A stretch of 64,000 nucleotides of DNA from Roseovarius sp. W115 (GTDB lineage Bacteria > Pseudomonadota > Alphaproteobacteria > Rhodobacterales > Rhodobacteraceae). Under the pieces are notes generated by a model. The model was not told the DNA's origin and ran no database searches. It worked only from the letters and a program-made list of their open reading frames with translations. Location: the NCBI RefSeq assembly GCF_032842945.2, contig NZ_CP146606.1, forward strand, positions 2,856,501 through 2,920,500, written 5' to 3'. This document shows positions 53,954 through 61,585 of the stretch, piece after piece (positions within the stretch are counted from its first letter, which is position 1; each line of letters starts with the position of its first letter). The position numbers and the translations under genes were made by a program.

Positions 53954-55195
53954 ATGCGCTCCTTTTTTCTTTACTTCATATGTTTCCTGAGCCTTTCCGC
54001 AGGGTTTTCTACGGCACAAAGCCGTGCCGAAATTGAGGCGCAGTATCAAGCTTGGTTGAAGCAGGATATCTGGCCTGAGGCCAGTGCACGCGGCGTGTCA
54101 CGCACCACATTTGAGCAAGCGTTCAAGGGTGTGCGGCTCAACTGGGATCTGCCCGATCTGGTGATCCCGGGACAGACGGCCAAGACGCCGAAGCAGCAGC
54201 GTCAGGCAGAATTTGGCAGTCCGGGGCGCTATTTCAATCGCGGCAGCGTGGACGGCGCGAGCTCGGTGGGCCGTCAGATGGCGCGCACGCATGCGGACAC
54301 GCTGGCACGTGTGGAACGTAAAACCGGCGTGCCGGGGCGCATCATTCTGGGGATTTGGGGCCGAGAAAGCGGCTATGGCCGCGTGGACATCCCGCACAAT
54401 GCCTTTGAGGTGCTGGGCACCAAGGGGTTCATGAGCCGCCGTGCTGACTATTTCCGGGGTGAGCTTCTTGCCGCGCTGCAGGTTGCAGAGGCGGGCCATG
54501 CCGGGGGCGTGCGTCTGCGCAGCAGTTGGGCCGGGGCGCTGGGCCAGCCGCAATTCATGCCATCGAACTTTCTGAAATACGCAGCCGACGGGAATGGCGA
54601 TGGCAAAGCCGATATCTGGCGCTCTGAGGCGGATACGATTGCCTCCATCGCGCGCTATCTGGCGGAGCATGGCTGGGTCAAAGGGCGTGACTGGGGATTT
54701 GAGGTACGCGTGCCTGCGTCGGTGTCCTGCGCTTTGGAAGGTCCTGATCAGGGGCGGCGCATTTCAGACTGGGAGGCCATGGGCATCACCCGCGTTTCAG
54801 GCAGACCCTTCCCCGAGCACGAGAAGAAAGGTGAGGGGTTCCTGATGATGCCCGCCGGGCGCAATGGACCGGCTTTTATCGTGACGCCGAATTTCTATGT
54901 GCTGAAGGACTACAACACGAGCGATCTCTACGCACTTTTCGTGGGTCATGTCGGTGACCGCATTCAATTTGGCGTGGGAGATTTTGGCGCGCCCTGGGGC
55001 AAGGTCGGCGGGCTCTACCGTTCGGATGTCGCCGCGATGCAGGCCGCCTTGGTCGAGATGGGGCATGATGTGGGCGGGGTCGATGGCCTTCCGGGGTTCA
55101 AAACCCGCCGCTCGATTGGCCGCTGGCAAGAGGCGACAGGTCAGGCGCCGACCTGTTTTCCCGAGGCACAAATGAAAGCGCTTCTTGTGAAATAA
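53954..55195 (+). CDS. Lytic murein transglycosylase (MltB-like) with peptidoglycan-binding domain
   Basis: 413 residues. A signal peptide (1-22) leads to the periplasm. The SLT_2/MltB domain has catalytic Glu138 in WGRESGYGRV, SWAGALGQPQFMPSNFL and DGNGDGKADIW; a C-terminal PG_binding_1 domain (about 345-410) includes DVAAMQAALVEMGHDVGGVDGLPG-like repeats. It cleaves glycan strands with 1,6-anhydro ring formation. No lipobox, so soluble. Convergent with the iron-binding protein gene; a 13-bp-arm hairpin lies between. Confidence 0.92.
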   Translation: MRSFFLYFICFLSLSAGFSTAQSRAEIEAQYQAWLKQDIWPEASARGVSRTTFEQAFKGVRLNWDLPDLVIPGQTAKTPKQQRQAEFGSPGRYFNRGSVDGASSVGRQMARTHADTLARVERKTGVPGRIILGIWGRESGYGRVDIPHNAFEVLGTKGFMSRRADYFRGELLAALQVAEAGHAGGVRLRSSWAGALGQPQFMPSNFLKYAADGNGDGKADIWRSEADTIASIARYLAEHGWVKGRDWGFEVRVPASVSCALEGPDQGRRISDWEAMGITRVSGRPFPEHEKKGEGFLMMPAGRNGPAFIVTPNFYVLKDYNTSDLYALFVGHVGDRIQFGVGDFGAPWGKVGGLYRSDVAAMQAALVEMGHDVGGVDGLPGFKTRRSIGRWQEATGQAPTCFPEAQMKALLVK

Positions 55196-55199
55196 GCGA

Positions 55200-55226
55200 G
55201 GCCGGAAAATTTCAAATTTTCCGGCC
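55200..55226. terminator. Bidirectional hairpin between convergent genes
   Basis: GGCCGGAAAATTT (55200-55212) and its exact reverse complement (55214-55226) flank a single C. It lies 4 bp after the transglycosylase stop and 23 bp before the end of the minus-strand iron-binding protein gene. The A/T part of the stem supplies U-rich RNA in both directions. Confidence 0.7.
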
Positions 55227-55249
55227 CCTCTCAGAATGTTTTTTGGTGT

Positions 55250-56275
55250 TTACTGCCAGCCAACCGCGTTAAAGATCTTCTGCGCCTCGGGCAGGTTCTT
55301 GGCCACGTCCGACAGGCTGACCTCATCGGCCTTGAACTCGCCCATCGCCGCCACGCTGTCCGCCAATGGCACCTCTTTCACAGCCGGGAATTCGTCATTG
55401 CCGGCCGAGAAATACTGCTGCGCGCTGTCGCTGGCGAGGTATTCCAGGAACTTGATGGCGTTCTCCTTGTTGGGCGCATGAGCCGCCACGCCGCCGCCAG
55501 AGAGGTTCATATGCGTGCCGCGATCGCTTTGGTTGGGGAAGACCCAGCCCAGCATGTCGGTGGAGCCAGAGAGCCCATCCACATCTTTGCGCAGCGACCG
55601 TGCGAAATAATAGGTGTTCGATACGGCAATCTCGCATTCACCCGAGACAACGCCGCGAAGCTGATCGGTATCGCCACCTTGGGGGTCGCGTGCCATGTTG
55701 GCAACAACACCTTCGGCCCAGGCCTTGGCAGCCTCTGCGCCGTCATGGGTGATGATGCTGGCCAAAAGGGTCTGGTTATAGACGTTGCTAGACGAGCGAA
55801 TGCAGATCAGGCCTTTGTATTTAGGATCCGCCAAATCGGCGTAGTTTTGTGGCGGTTCGCTGACATCTGCTTTGTCATAGAAAATGATCCGACCGCGTTG
55901 TGAGAACCCGAACCACTGGTTGTCGCTGTCCTGCAGGTTGCCTGCGACACGCTCTTCCAGAACGGCGCTGTCAACCGATTGCAGAATACCCGCATACTTG
56001 GCGCGTTCCAGCCGCGATGTGTCAACGGTGAGCAGGATATCTGCCGGAGAGTTTTCGCCCTCAGCCGCCATGCGCTGGATCAACTCATCGCCTTTGCCTT
56101 CGATCCGGTTGATGGTGATGCCGGTTTGCTCTTCGAAGTCCGAATAGAGCCGTTCATCGGTGTCGTAGTGGCGCGAGGAGTAGAGGTTGAGCTCGCCCTC
56201 GGCATAGGCGGGAAGGGCGGTGCAGGTCGCGAGGACCAGGGCGGAAACTGTTCTGAAAGGTGTGGTTTGTGCCAT
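55250..56275 (-). CDS. Ferric iron ABC transporter substrate-binding protein
   Basis: 341 residues, signal peptide cleaved after ALPAYA. The mature part is FbpA/FutA-like: ELNLYSSRHYDTDERLYSDF, IEGKGDELIQRM, GRIIFYDKADV, and the two adjacent tyrosines in SNTYYFARSL that with upstream Tyr residues bind Fe(III). It delivers iron to an inner-membrane permease that is not in this window. The ATG at 56275 is used; an ATG 8 codons upstream is less fitting. The upstream CLC gene is on the same strand, 125 bp away. Confidence 0.93.
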   Translation of the reverse strand: MAQTTPFRTVSALVLATCTALPAYAEGELNLYSSRHYDTDERLYSDFEEQTGITINRIEGKGDELIQRMAAEGENSPADILLTVDTSRLERAKYAGILQSVDSAVLEERVAGNLQDSDNQWFGFSQRGRIIFYDKADVSEPPQNYADLADPKYKGLICIRSSSNVYNQTLLASIITHDGAEAAKAWAEGVVANMARDPQGGDTDQLRGVVSGECEIAVSNTYYFARSLRKDVDGLSGSTDMLGWVFPNQSDRGTHMNLSGGGVAAHAPNKENAIKFLEYLASDSAQQYFSAGNDEFPAVKEVPLADSVAAMGEFKADEVSLSDVAKNLPEAQKIFNAVGWQ

Positions 56276-56400
56276 GTGAGAGGCCTTTGCTAAATCCAAC
56301 TATATTTGTCAGGTAAGCCAAGTGCGCACAAAGATGCAAGCGATATCTTGATTATTTTTGTCGGAAAATAAATTGCCCGCTTGGCAAACAGACCGTGGCT

Positions 56401-58113
56401 TTAGCTGTGCTCTTCCTCAGACACCGCCGCCATGCCGCGATTGTAGGCCTTGAGCGCATCAACATGGAACAAAACGCCGCGCAGCTCGGGCTTGGCATCC
56501 TCGCCGGTCAGGCTGACCACGGGCAGGAACGGCGTGGCAGACCGGTCAAAGATGGGCATCGCAGTTTCCAGTGTCGCGTTGGCATCGATGTAAAGCCCTT
56601 CCTCGATCTTGGCCCAACAGGTGTCGGGATCAATTGCCTTGGCGTCTTCCATCGACTGCATCACTTTTGAGACGCGATACATCGACAAGAGATACGCGTG
56701 CGGACCGGCGGCAAGGTGAATGCCACGTCGCTCAATTTGCGTCAGGAAGAACGAGCGTTTGACCAGCCGTGCGCTGAGCGCCGTGGACATCGAGACGGCA
56801 ACCATCACTGCAAGGCCGGTTTGCCAGTCTCCGGTCAGCTCAAACACGATTAGCGTGGTGGAAATCGGTGCGCCAAGGACTGCGGCGGCGACAGCCCCCA
56901 TTCCAGCCAAAGCGTAGAGCGTGCTGGCCCCAGAGATGTCGGGCAGGATCGAGGTGGCGACGATACCAAAGGCCAGCCCCGTCAACGCCCCCACCATGAG
57001 CGAAGGGGAAAACACCCCACCACCCATGCGCCCACCAATGGTGATGGCCACGGCGGCGACCTTCACAATGGTAAAGACAACAACCTCATGCAGCAAAAGC
57101 TGCCCGGTGAGGGCGGCTGAGGTCGTCTCATATCCGACGCCGATGATATGCGGGAACCAAATGGCGATCACGCCCAGAAGCAAACCGGCCACCGCAGGGC
57201 GAAGCCAGCGGGGCAGGCGGCTGCGCACTTGCACAGCACTGGCCCAATCATCGGCAAAGAAAATGGCGTGCATGAGCGCCGTGGCTACCAGCCCGCAGAG
57301 CAAGCCCAACAGCAGAAAGGCCGGTAGTTCCACGTAGAACTCCAGCGCCGAGGCGGTGGGCAGCATGAATTCTGTCACGTCGCCGAATTCCAACCTGTTG
57401 ATCACGGTGCCTGCGACAGAAGCAATCACGATGGGGGCGAATGCGTGCAGGGCAAAGTGGCGCAGCACCACTTCCAGCGCGAAAAGCGCGCCCGCGATGG
57501 GGGCGTTGAATGAGGCCGAAACGGCAGCGGCCACGGCACAGCCCAAAAGGTCCCGCCCGGTGATCCCGTTGGCATGAATGCGGTTGCTGACCCAGGTGGA
57601 GATGACCCCGGCCATATGCACCACTGGCCCCTCGCGGCCAGATGAGCCACCCGTGCCCAGCGTGATCATCGAGGCCAGCGCCGAGGCAAGCCCGGCGCGC
57701 ATTTCTACCCGCCCGTCATGTAGCGCGGCACCTTCGATTACATCCGCCACTGAGCGCACACGCGCATCGGGCGTGAAGTTGTGCAGGATAATCCCGACGA
57801 TCAGGCCGCCTATGGTCGGGATCAGCACCAGCCAGTACCATGGCAGCGACTGCGCAAAGCTATGGATCATGGTGATGTCTTCGACACCGTAAACCAGTTG
57901 CTGCAGCGCCGTGATGCCTTTGCGAAAGAGCAGGGCGGCAAACCCGGCGGCAATCCCTATGGCCAGAGCGATAAACCAGAACTGGATCTGGCTTGGCCCT
58001 TGCTTGCGCAAGGCTTTCAACCCCGCTTTGCTGCTGCCCTTGACCGCGCGCCAACGGCTGCGCAGGAAACCTCGCAGGGGGTCACGGGCAGGGGGTTGCG
58101 GATCGGGGGTCAT
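56401..58113 (-). CDS. CLC-family chloride channel or Cl-/H+ antiporter
   Basis: About 570 residues with around ten hydrophobic helices. Selectivity motifs: GTGGSSGREGPVV, GGRMGGGVFSPSLM and the later ISTTLIVFELTG; the C-terminal 120 residues look like a degenerate CBS-type pair (TLETAMPIFDRSATPFLPVV). The residue after GREGP is Val, as usual. Whether it is channel or exchanger cannot be decided. Starts at 58113 or, with 13 more residues, 58152; the spacing to the divergent FAD oxidase is short either way. Confidence 0.92.
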   Translation of the reverse strand: MTPDPQPPARDPLRGFLRSRWRAVKGSSKAGLKALRKQGPSQIQFWFIALAIGIAAGFAALLFRKGITALQQLVYGVEDITMIHSFAQSLPWYWLVLIPTIGGLIVGIILHNFTPDARVRSVADVIEGAALHDGRVEMRAGLASALASMITLGTGGSSGREGPVVHMAGVISTWVSNRIHANGITGRDLLGCAVAAAVSASFNAPIAGALFALEVVLRHFALHAFAPIVIASVAGTVINRLEFGDVTEFMLPTASALEFYVELPAFLLLGLLCGLVATALMHAIFFADDWASAVQVRSRLPRWLRPAVAGLLLGVIAIWFPHIIGVGYETTSAALTGQLLLHEVVVFTIVKVAAVAITIGGRMGGGVFSPSLMVGALTGLAFGIVATSILPDISGASTLYALAGMGAVAAAVLGAPISTTLIVFELTGDWQTGLAVMVAVSMSTALSARLVKRSFFLTQIERRGIHLAAGPHAYLLSMYRVSKVMQSMEDAKAIDPDTCWAKIEEGLYIDANATLETAMPIFDRSATPFLPVVSLTGEDAKPELRGVLFHVDALKAYNRGMAAVSEEEHS

Positions 58114-58202
58114 GAGCGCATGCTGCCTCTGTGCACGTCCACTTTCCCCCAAATGACACTTGGCCTAATGTGGCGCTGCGCGTGTATCGGGGGAAAAGAC
58201 TC

Positions 58203-59579
58203 ATGGGCATCCAGGACGCAATCGGTGAATTGTCTTCTCTCTTAGGCCAACGGCTCAGCCGGTCCAAGTCCGATCTGGAGTTGCACGGGGCCAGTGAGAC
58301 GCATTTTCCTCTGACACCGCCGGATGCAGTGGCCTTTCCCAAGACCACGGAAGACGTTGCGCAGATCGTTGAAATTTGCGCGAGGCATCGTTGCCCGGTT
58401 ATCGGGTTTGGAACTGGCACCTCTCTGGAGGGGCAGAGCCAGGCCCCAGAAGGTGGCGTGACGGTGGATTTTCAGCATATGAACCAGATTCTTGAGGTAT
58501 CCCAAGGCGATATGTTCGTGCGCGTGCAGCCAGGTGTCACCCGCGAGGCGCTCAACGAAGAACTGCGCGCCACGGGGCTGTTCTTTCCGGTCGATCCCGG
58601 GGCCAATGCCTCGCTGGGCGGGATGGCCTCAACCCGGGCGAGCGGGACAACCGCGGTGAGATACGGCACGATGCGCGACAATGTTCTGGGGCTTGAGGTT
58701 GTGACAGCCAAAGGCGAGGTTCTGCGCACCGGGACACGGGCACGCAAGTCCTCATCGGGTTATGATCTGACTGGGCTTTTGGTGGGGTCCGAGGGCACGC
58801 TGGGCCTAATTACGGAACTGACTCTGCGCCTGCATGGTATCCCCGAGGCGACCTCGGCGGCGGTCTGTGCCTTTGAGGATGTGCCGCAAGCAGTTGAGAC
58901 AGTGATTGCGACTATTCAGATGGGCGTGCCCATGGCGCGCATTGAGCTGATGGATGTCGACAGCGTGCGGGCTGTGAACGCTTATGCCGGATCAGATTTG
59001 GTCGAAAAGCCGCATTTGCTTTTGGAATTCCACGGCTCGGAAAGTGCGGTCGCCGAGCAAGCAGAGATTTTTGGCGACTTGGCGCAGGATTTCGGCGGCT
59101 CAGGATTTCAATGGGCCGCAAAGCCTGAGGACCGCACGGCGCTCTGGTCCATGCGTCACAATGCCTATCACGCGATCCTCGCCAGCCGCCCCGGCGCGCG
59201 CTGTCTGGTGACGGATATCTGCGTGCCGATCTCGCGTCTGGCCGAGGCTGTAGAGGCGTGCCGCGCGGATTTGCAAAGCTCGGATATCGAGGGGCCAATC
59301 CTGGGCCATGTGGGGGACGGGAATTTCCATGCCTGTTTGCTCTTTGATGAAGCGAACGCGGAGGAGCGCGCGCGCGTCCTGGAGGCCTCCGAGCGACTGG
59401 TGGACTTAGCCCTTTCCATGGGCGGCACCGCCACAGGCGAGCACGGCATCGGCATCGGCAAACGCCGCTACATGGAGCGCGAGCATGGGGCAGGCTGGGC
59501 GATGATGGGGGCGATTAAAACGGCGCTGGATCCGGATAACATCATGAACCCGGGGAAACTGGTACCGCCGAGGAATTGA
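58203..59579 (+). CDS. FAD-linked oxidase, D-lactate/glycolate dehydrogenase type
   Basis: 458 residues. N-terminal FAD_binding_4 domain: PVIGFGTGTSLEGQ, VDPGANASLGGMASTRASGT, SSGYDLTGLLVGSEGTLGLI. C-terminal FAD_oxidase_C domain: LGHVGDGNFHACLLF with two metal His, and TGEHGIGIGKRRYME. Pattern is that of cytochrome-linked D-lactate dehydrogenase (DLD). The ATG at 58203 with GGGGGAAAAG upstream is preferred over 58131. Followed by GC-rich hairpins and the IS element. Confidence 0.92.
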   Translation: MGIQDAIGELSSLLGQRLSRSKSDLELHGASETHFPLTPPDAVAFPKTTEDVAQIVEICARHRCPVIGFGTGTSLEGQSQAPEGGVTVDFQHMNQILEVSQGDMFVRVQPGVTREALNEELRATGLFFPVDPGANASLGGMASTRASGTTAVRYGTMRDNVLGLEVVTAKGEVLRTGTRARKSSSGYDLTGLLVGSEGTLGLITELTLRLHGIPEATSAAVCAFEDVPQAVETVIATIQMGVPMARIELMDVDSVRAVNAYAGSDLVEKPHLLLEFHGSESAVAEQAEIFGDLAQDFGGSGFQWAAKPEDRTALWSMRHNAYHAILASRPGARCLVTDICVPISRLAEAVEACRADLQSSDIEGPILGHVGDGNFHACLLFDEANAEERARVLEASERLVDLALSMGGTATGEHGIGIGKRRYMEREHGAGWAMMGAIKTALDPDNIMNPGKLVPPRN

Positions 59580-59645
59580 GGGGTGTGCCGGGTTCTTGAG
59601 CTCAACGGAAACAGAGCTTCATTGCCCCGAAAGGCACGGAATCAA

Positions 59646-59690
59646 GGGCCGTAGGCCCGCCGTGCCAGCGACGGACCGGCCCGATGGGCC
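59646..59690. repeat. GC-rich double-hairpin element downstream of the FAD oxidase
   Basis: GGGCC-GTA-GGCCC (59646-59658) and GGCCC-GAT-GGGCC (59678-59690) are two stable hairpins flanking a 19-bp segment, resembling a REP-type intergenic repeat. Only a short TTT follows, so termination would be weak. It contains the left copy of the 21-bp inverted repeat described at 59659. Confidence 0.5.
59659..59679 (+). repeat. 21-bp inverted repeat, left copy
   Basis: Exact reverse complement of 61105-61125. The two copies flank the IS3 element and are not its ends. Without the insertion they would be about 120 bp apart, the size of a small MITE-like or REP-doublet unit. Confidence 0.75.
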
Positions 59691-59729
59691 GTCGCTTTGG
59701 CTGACATATTCGCGTCGATTATTCTGTGG

Positions 59730-59755
59730 TGAACCGCCCCTTGTTTGCCGGAGAC
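59730..59755 (+). repeat. IS3 element left terminal inverted repeat
   Basis: 26 bp; differs from the right end only at positions 12-14. Preceded by the GTGG target duplication. Confidence 0.88.
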
Positions 59756-59777
59756 CCAGAAGTAAGGATACTGGGTT

Positions 59778-60110
59778 ATGGGAAAGACGAAGAACGGAAC
59801 ACGTTATCCAGAGGAACTGCGCGCCCGAGCGGTGCGGATGGTTTTGGATCACGAGGCAGAATATGCGAGCAGATCGGCAGCAATCTTGTCGATTTCTCAG
59901 AAGGTTGGATGCAGCAGGGACAGCCTGCGCATCTGGGTCAAACAACATGAGACAGACACGGGTAAGCGTGATGGTCTGACGACGGTTGAGAGGGAACGCA
60001 TCAAGGAACTTGAACGCGAGAACCGGCAACTGCGTCAGGCCAATGAGATCCTCAAAAAGGCATCTGCTTATTTTGCACAGGCGGAGCTCGACCGCCCATT
60101 CCGCAAATGA
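59778..60110 (+). CDS. IS3-family transposase OrfA
   Basis: 110 residues: an N-terminal helix-turn-helix of the HTH_Tnp_1 type (YPEELRARAVRMV, GCSRDSLRIWVKQ) that binds the element ends, then a leucine-zipper-like helix (ERERIKELERENRQLRQANE). Near its end C AAA AAG (60053-60059) is a usable -1 slippery sequence, and the -1 frame is open from there into OrfB, so an OrfAB fusion transposase can be made, as in other IS3 elements. Its stop overlaps the OrfB ATG. Confidence 0.93.
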   Translation: MGKTKNGTRYPEELRARAVRMVLDHEAEYASRSAAILSISQKVGCSRDSLRIWVKQHETDTGKRDGLTTVERERIKELERENRQLRQANEILKKASAYFAQAELDRPFRK

Positions 60111-61006
60111 TTGCCTTCATCAAGGAGCACCGAAGCGTGCATGGGGTCGAGCCGATGTGCCGTGTTCTGCAGATTGCCCCGTCGACTTTCTACGAGCATC
60201 TGGCCGTTGAACGCGAACCTGACCGTGCATCGGATCGCGCCAAGCGGGATGCGTATCTGCGCAAAGAGATGAAAGACGTTTGGGAGAAGAACAGATCAGT
60301 CTACGGCGCACGTAAACTGTGGCATGCAATGAAGCGCGAGAGGATCGATATCGCCCGCTGCACGGTTGAACGCTTGATGCGCCAGCTTGGTATTCAAGGC
60401 GTTCGGCGGGGCAAGAAGGTCAAAACCACCTATGGTCAGCCTGCCGATCAATGCCCACTGGACAAGGTTAATCGCCAGTTCCGGGCTGCGATGCCAAACG
60501 AGCTTTGGGTGTCCGACTTCACGTTTGTGTCCACCTGGCGGGGCTTCGTCTACGTGGGCTTTGTCATTGATACCTTCGCCAACCGGATCGTCGGCTGGAA
60601 AGCATCGACAACACAGGACACGCAGTTTGTCTTGGATGCGCTCGAACAGGCGATCCATGCGCGCAGACCTGCTGAGAAACTGATCCATCATTCAGATCGC
60701 GGATCGCAATATGTATCGATCAAGTACACAGAGCGTTTGGTCGATGCAGGATTGGAACCATCCGTCGGCAGCGTCGGCGACAGCTATGACAATGCACTGG
60801 CTGAGACAATCATCGGCCTGTTCAAAACGGAAGTCATCAACAGGCTGGGGCCATGGAAGTCCAAAGATCAGGTCGAATGGGAAACCCTGCAATGGGTCGA
60901 TTGGTTCAATAGGGAACGCTTGCTCGAACCTCTCGGCTACATCACACCAATCGAAGCGGAGGAGAAATACGAACAAGCCTTGAAATCAAACAAAATCGCA
61001 GCTTGA
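60107..61006 (+). CDS. IS3-family transposase OrfB (DDE integrase core)
   Basis: 299 residues. HTH_21 region near residue 60 (RSVYGARKLWHAMKRE), then the rve core with all catalytic residues: Asp in LWVSDFTFV, Asp in HHSDRGSQY and Glu in NALAETIIGLFK. Ends in the family tail WFNRERLLEPLGYITPIEAE. ATGA overlap with OrfA; the working transposase is expected to be the frameshifted OrfAB product. Confidence 0.95.
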   Translation: MIAFIKEHRSVHGVEPMCRVLQIAPSTFYEHLAVEREPDRASDRAKRDAYLRKEMKDVWEKNRSVYGARKLWHAMKRERIDIARCTVERLMRQLGIQGVRRGKKVKTTYGQPADQCPLDKVNRQFRAAMPNELWVSDFTFVSTWRGFVYVGFVIDTFANRIVGWKASTTQDTQFVLDALEQAIHARRPAEKLIHHSDRGSQYVSIKYTERLVDAGLEPSVGSVGDSYDNALAETIIGLFKTEVINRLGPWKSKDQVEWETLQWVDWFNRERLLEPLGYITPIEAEEKYEQALKSNKIAA

Positions 61007-61021
61007 AATACGAACTCAACA

Positions 61022-61047
61022 GTCTCCGGCAAAACCGGGGCGGTTCA
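61022..61047 (-). repeat. IS3 element right terminal inverted repeat
   Basis: 26 bp, inverted match to 59730-59755 at 23 positions; followed by GTGG. Confidence 0.88.
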
Positions 61048-61104
61048 GTGGATGTGCTTGGCGGGCATCAAGTGCTCTAGACCTATGGGCAGACGCGCCG
61101 TCCC

Positions 61105-61125
61105 CCGGTCCGTCGCTGGCACGGC
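61105..61125 (-). repeat. 21-bp inverted repeat, right copy
   Basis: Exact reverse complement of 59659-59679, outside the IS element. The surrounding 61052-61179 stretch has no gene that I can support. Confidence 0.75.
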
Positions 61126-61179
61126 TGAACTTAACGTCCGCTCCGTCCCAAACAGCCGTCATTCCTTGGGGCGGTGCCC

Positions 61180-61520
61180 TCAAATTTCCTCCACGGTCAC
61201 CTTGTCGCTGGCATCAAACGCCAGGTGGTCTTTGATCCGTGCCACGTCGTCCTTGGGGGCCTCGTAGCTCCACGCGGCGTTCTCAATCGTCTCGCTTTTG
61301 GTGACGATGGAAAAATAGCTCGCATCGCCCTTATGCGGGCAGTGGCTGCTGTGATCGGTGGCATCCAGAAACGCCATGGCGATATCACTGCGCGGGAAAT
61401 AGATCACGTCCGGCAAATTGCCTTCACTCAGCACCAGCGCGTCTTTGGATTCCCCAAAACAGCGCCGCCGGCGCGGACGCTCCAGGTGCCTGGTGCCTTG
61501 GTGATCGTGATCTTTGTCAT
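61180..61520 (-). pseudogene. DUF427 domain protein, single-base frameshift
   Basis: DUF427 proteins are about 110 residues, with a single-domain beta fold and no known reaction. The gene starts at ATG 61520 (GGAAGG upstream) with MTKITITKAPGTWSVRAGG and AVLG; the rest (ESKDALVLSEGNLPDVIYFP, CPHKGDASYFSI, WSYEAPKDD) lies in another frame. One extra G in the G4 run (CCCC on the plus strand, 61452-61455) joins both into a normal 113-residue protein. The alternative start in the second frame (61563) gives an implausible charged N-terminus. Confidence 0.85.
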
Positions 61521-61585
61521 GCGTTTTCCTTCCCCGGTCGTGCGTGTCTTGGTCTGTTGTCACCCATCGGTGTCACAGAACTATG

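Larger units (their letters stand above)
59730..61047 (+). mobile_element. Complete IS3-family insertion sequence, 1318 bp
   Basis: The ends TGAACCGCCCC...GCCGGAGAC (59730-59755) and its inverted partner (61022-61047) agree at 23 of 26 positions and carry the terminal TG/CA. GTGG flanks the element on both sides (59726-59729 and 61048-61051), a 4-bp target duplication. Two overlapping transposase frames are intact. Perfect duplication and intact frames point to recent insertion and probable activity. Confidence 0.92.

Noticed and set aside
56276..56400. Fur, RirA or Irr box upstream of the iron-binding protein
   Set aside because: Only TGA-N9-TCG, one mismatch from the RirA-type TGA-N9-TCA form, was found; not enough to claim.
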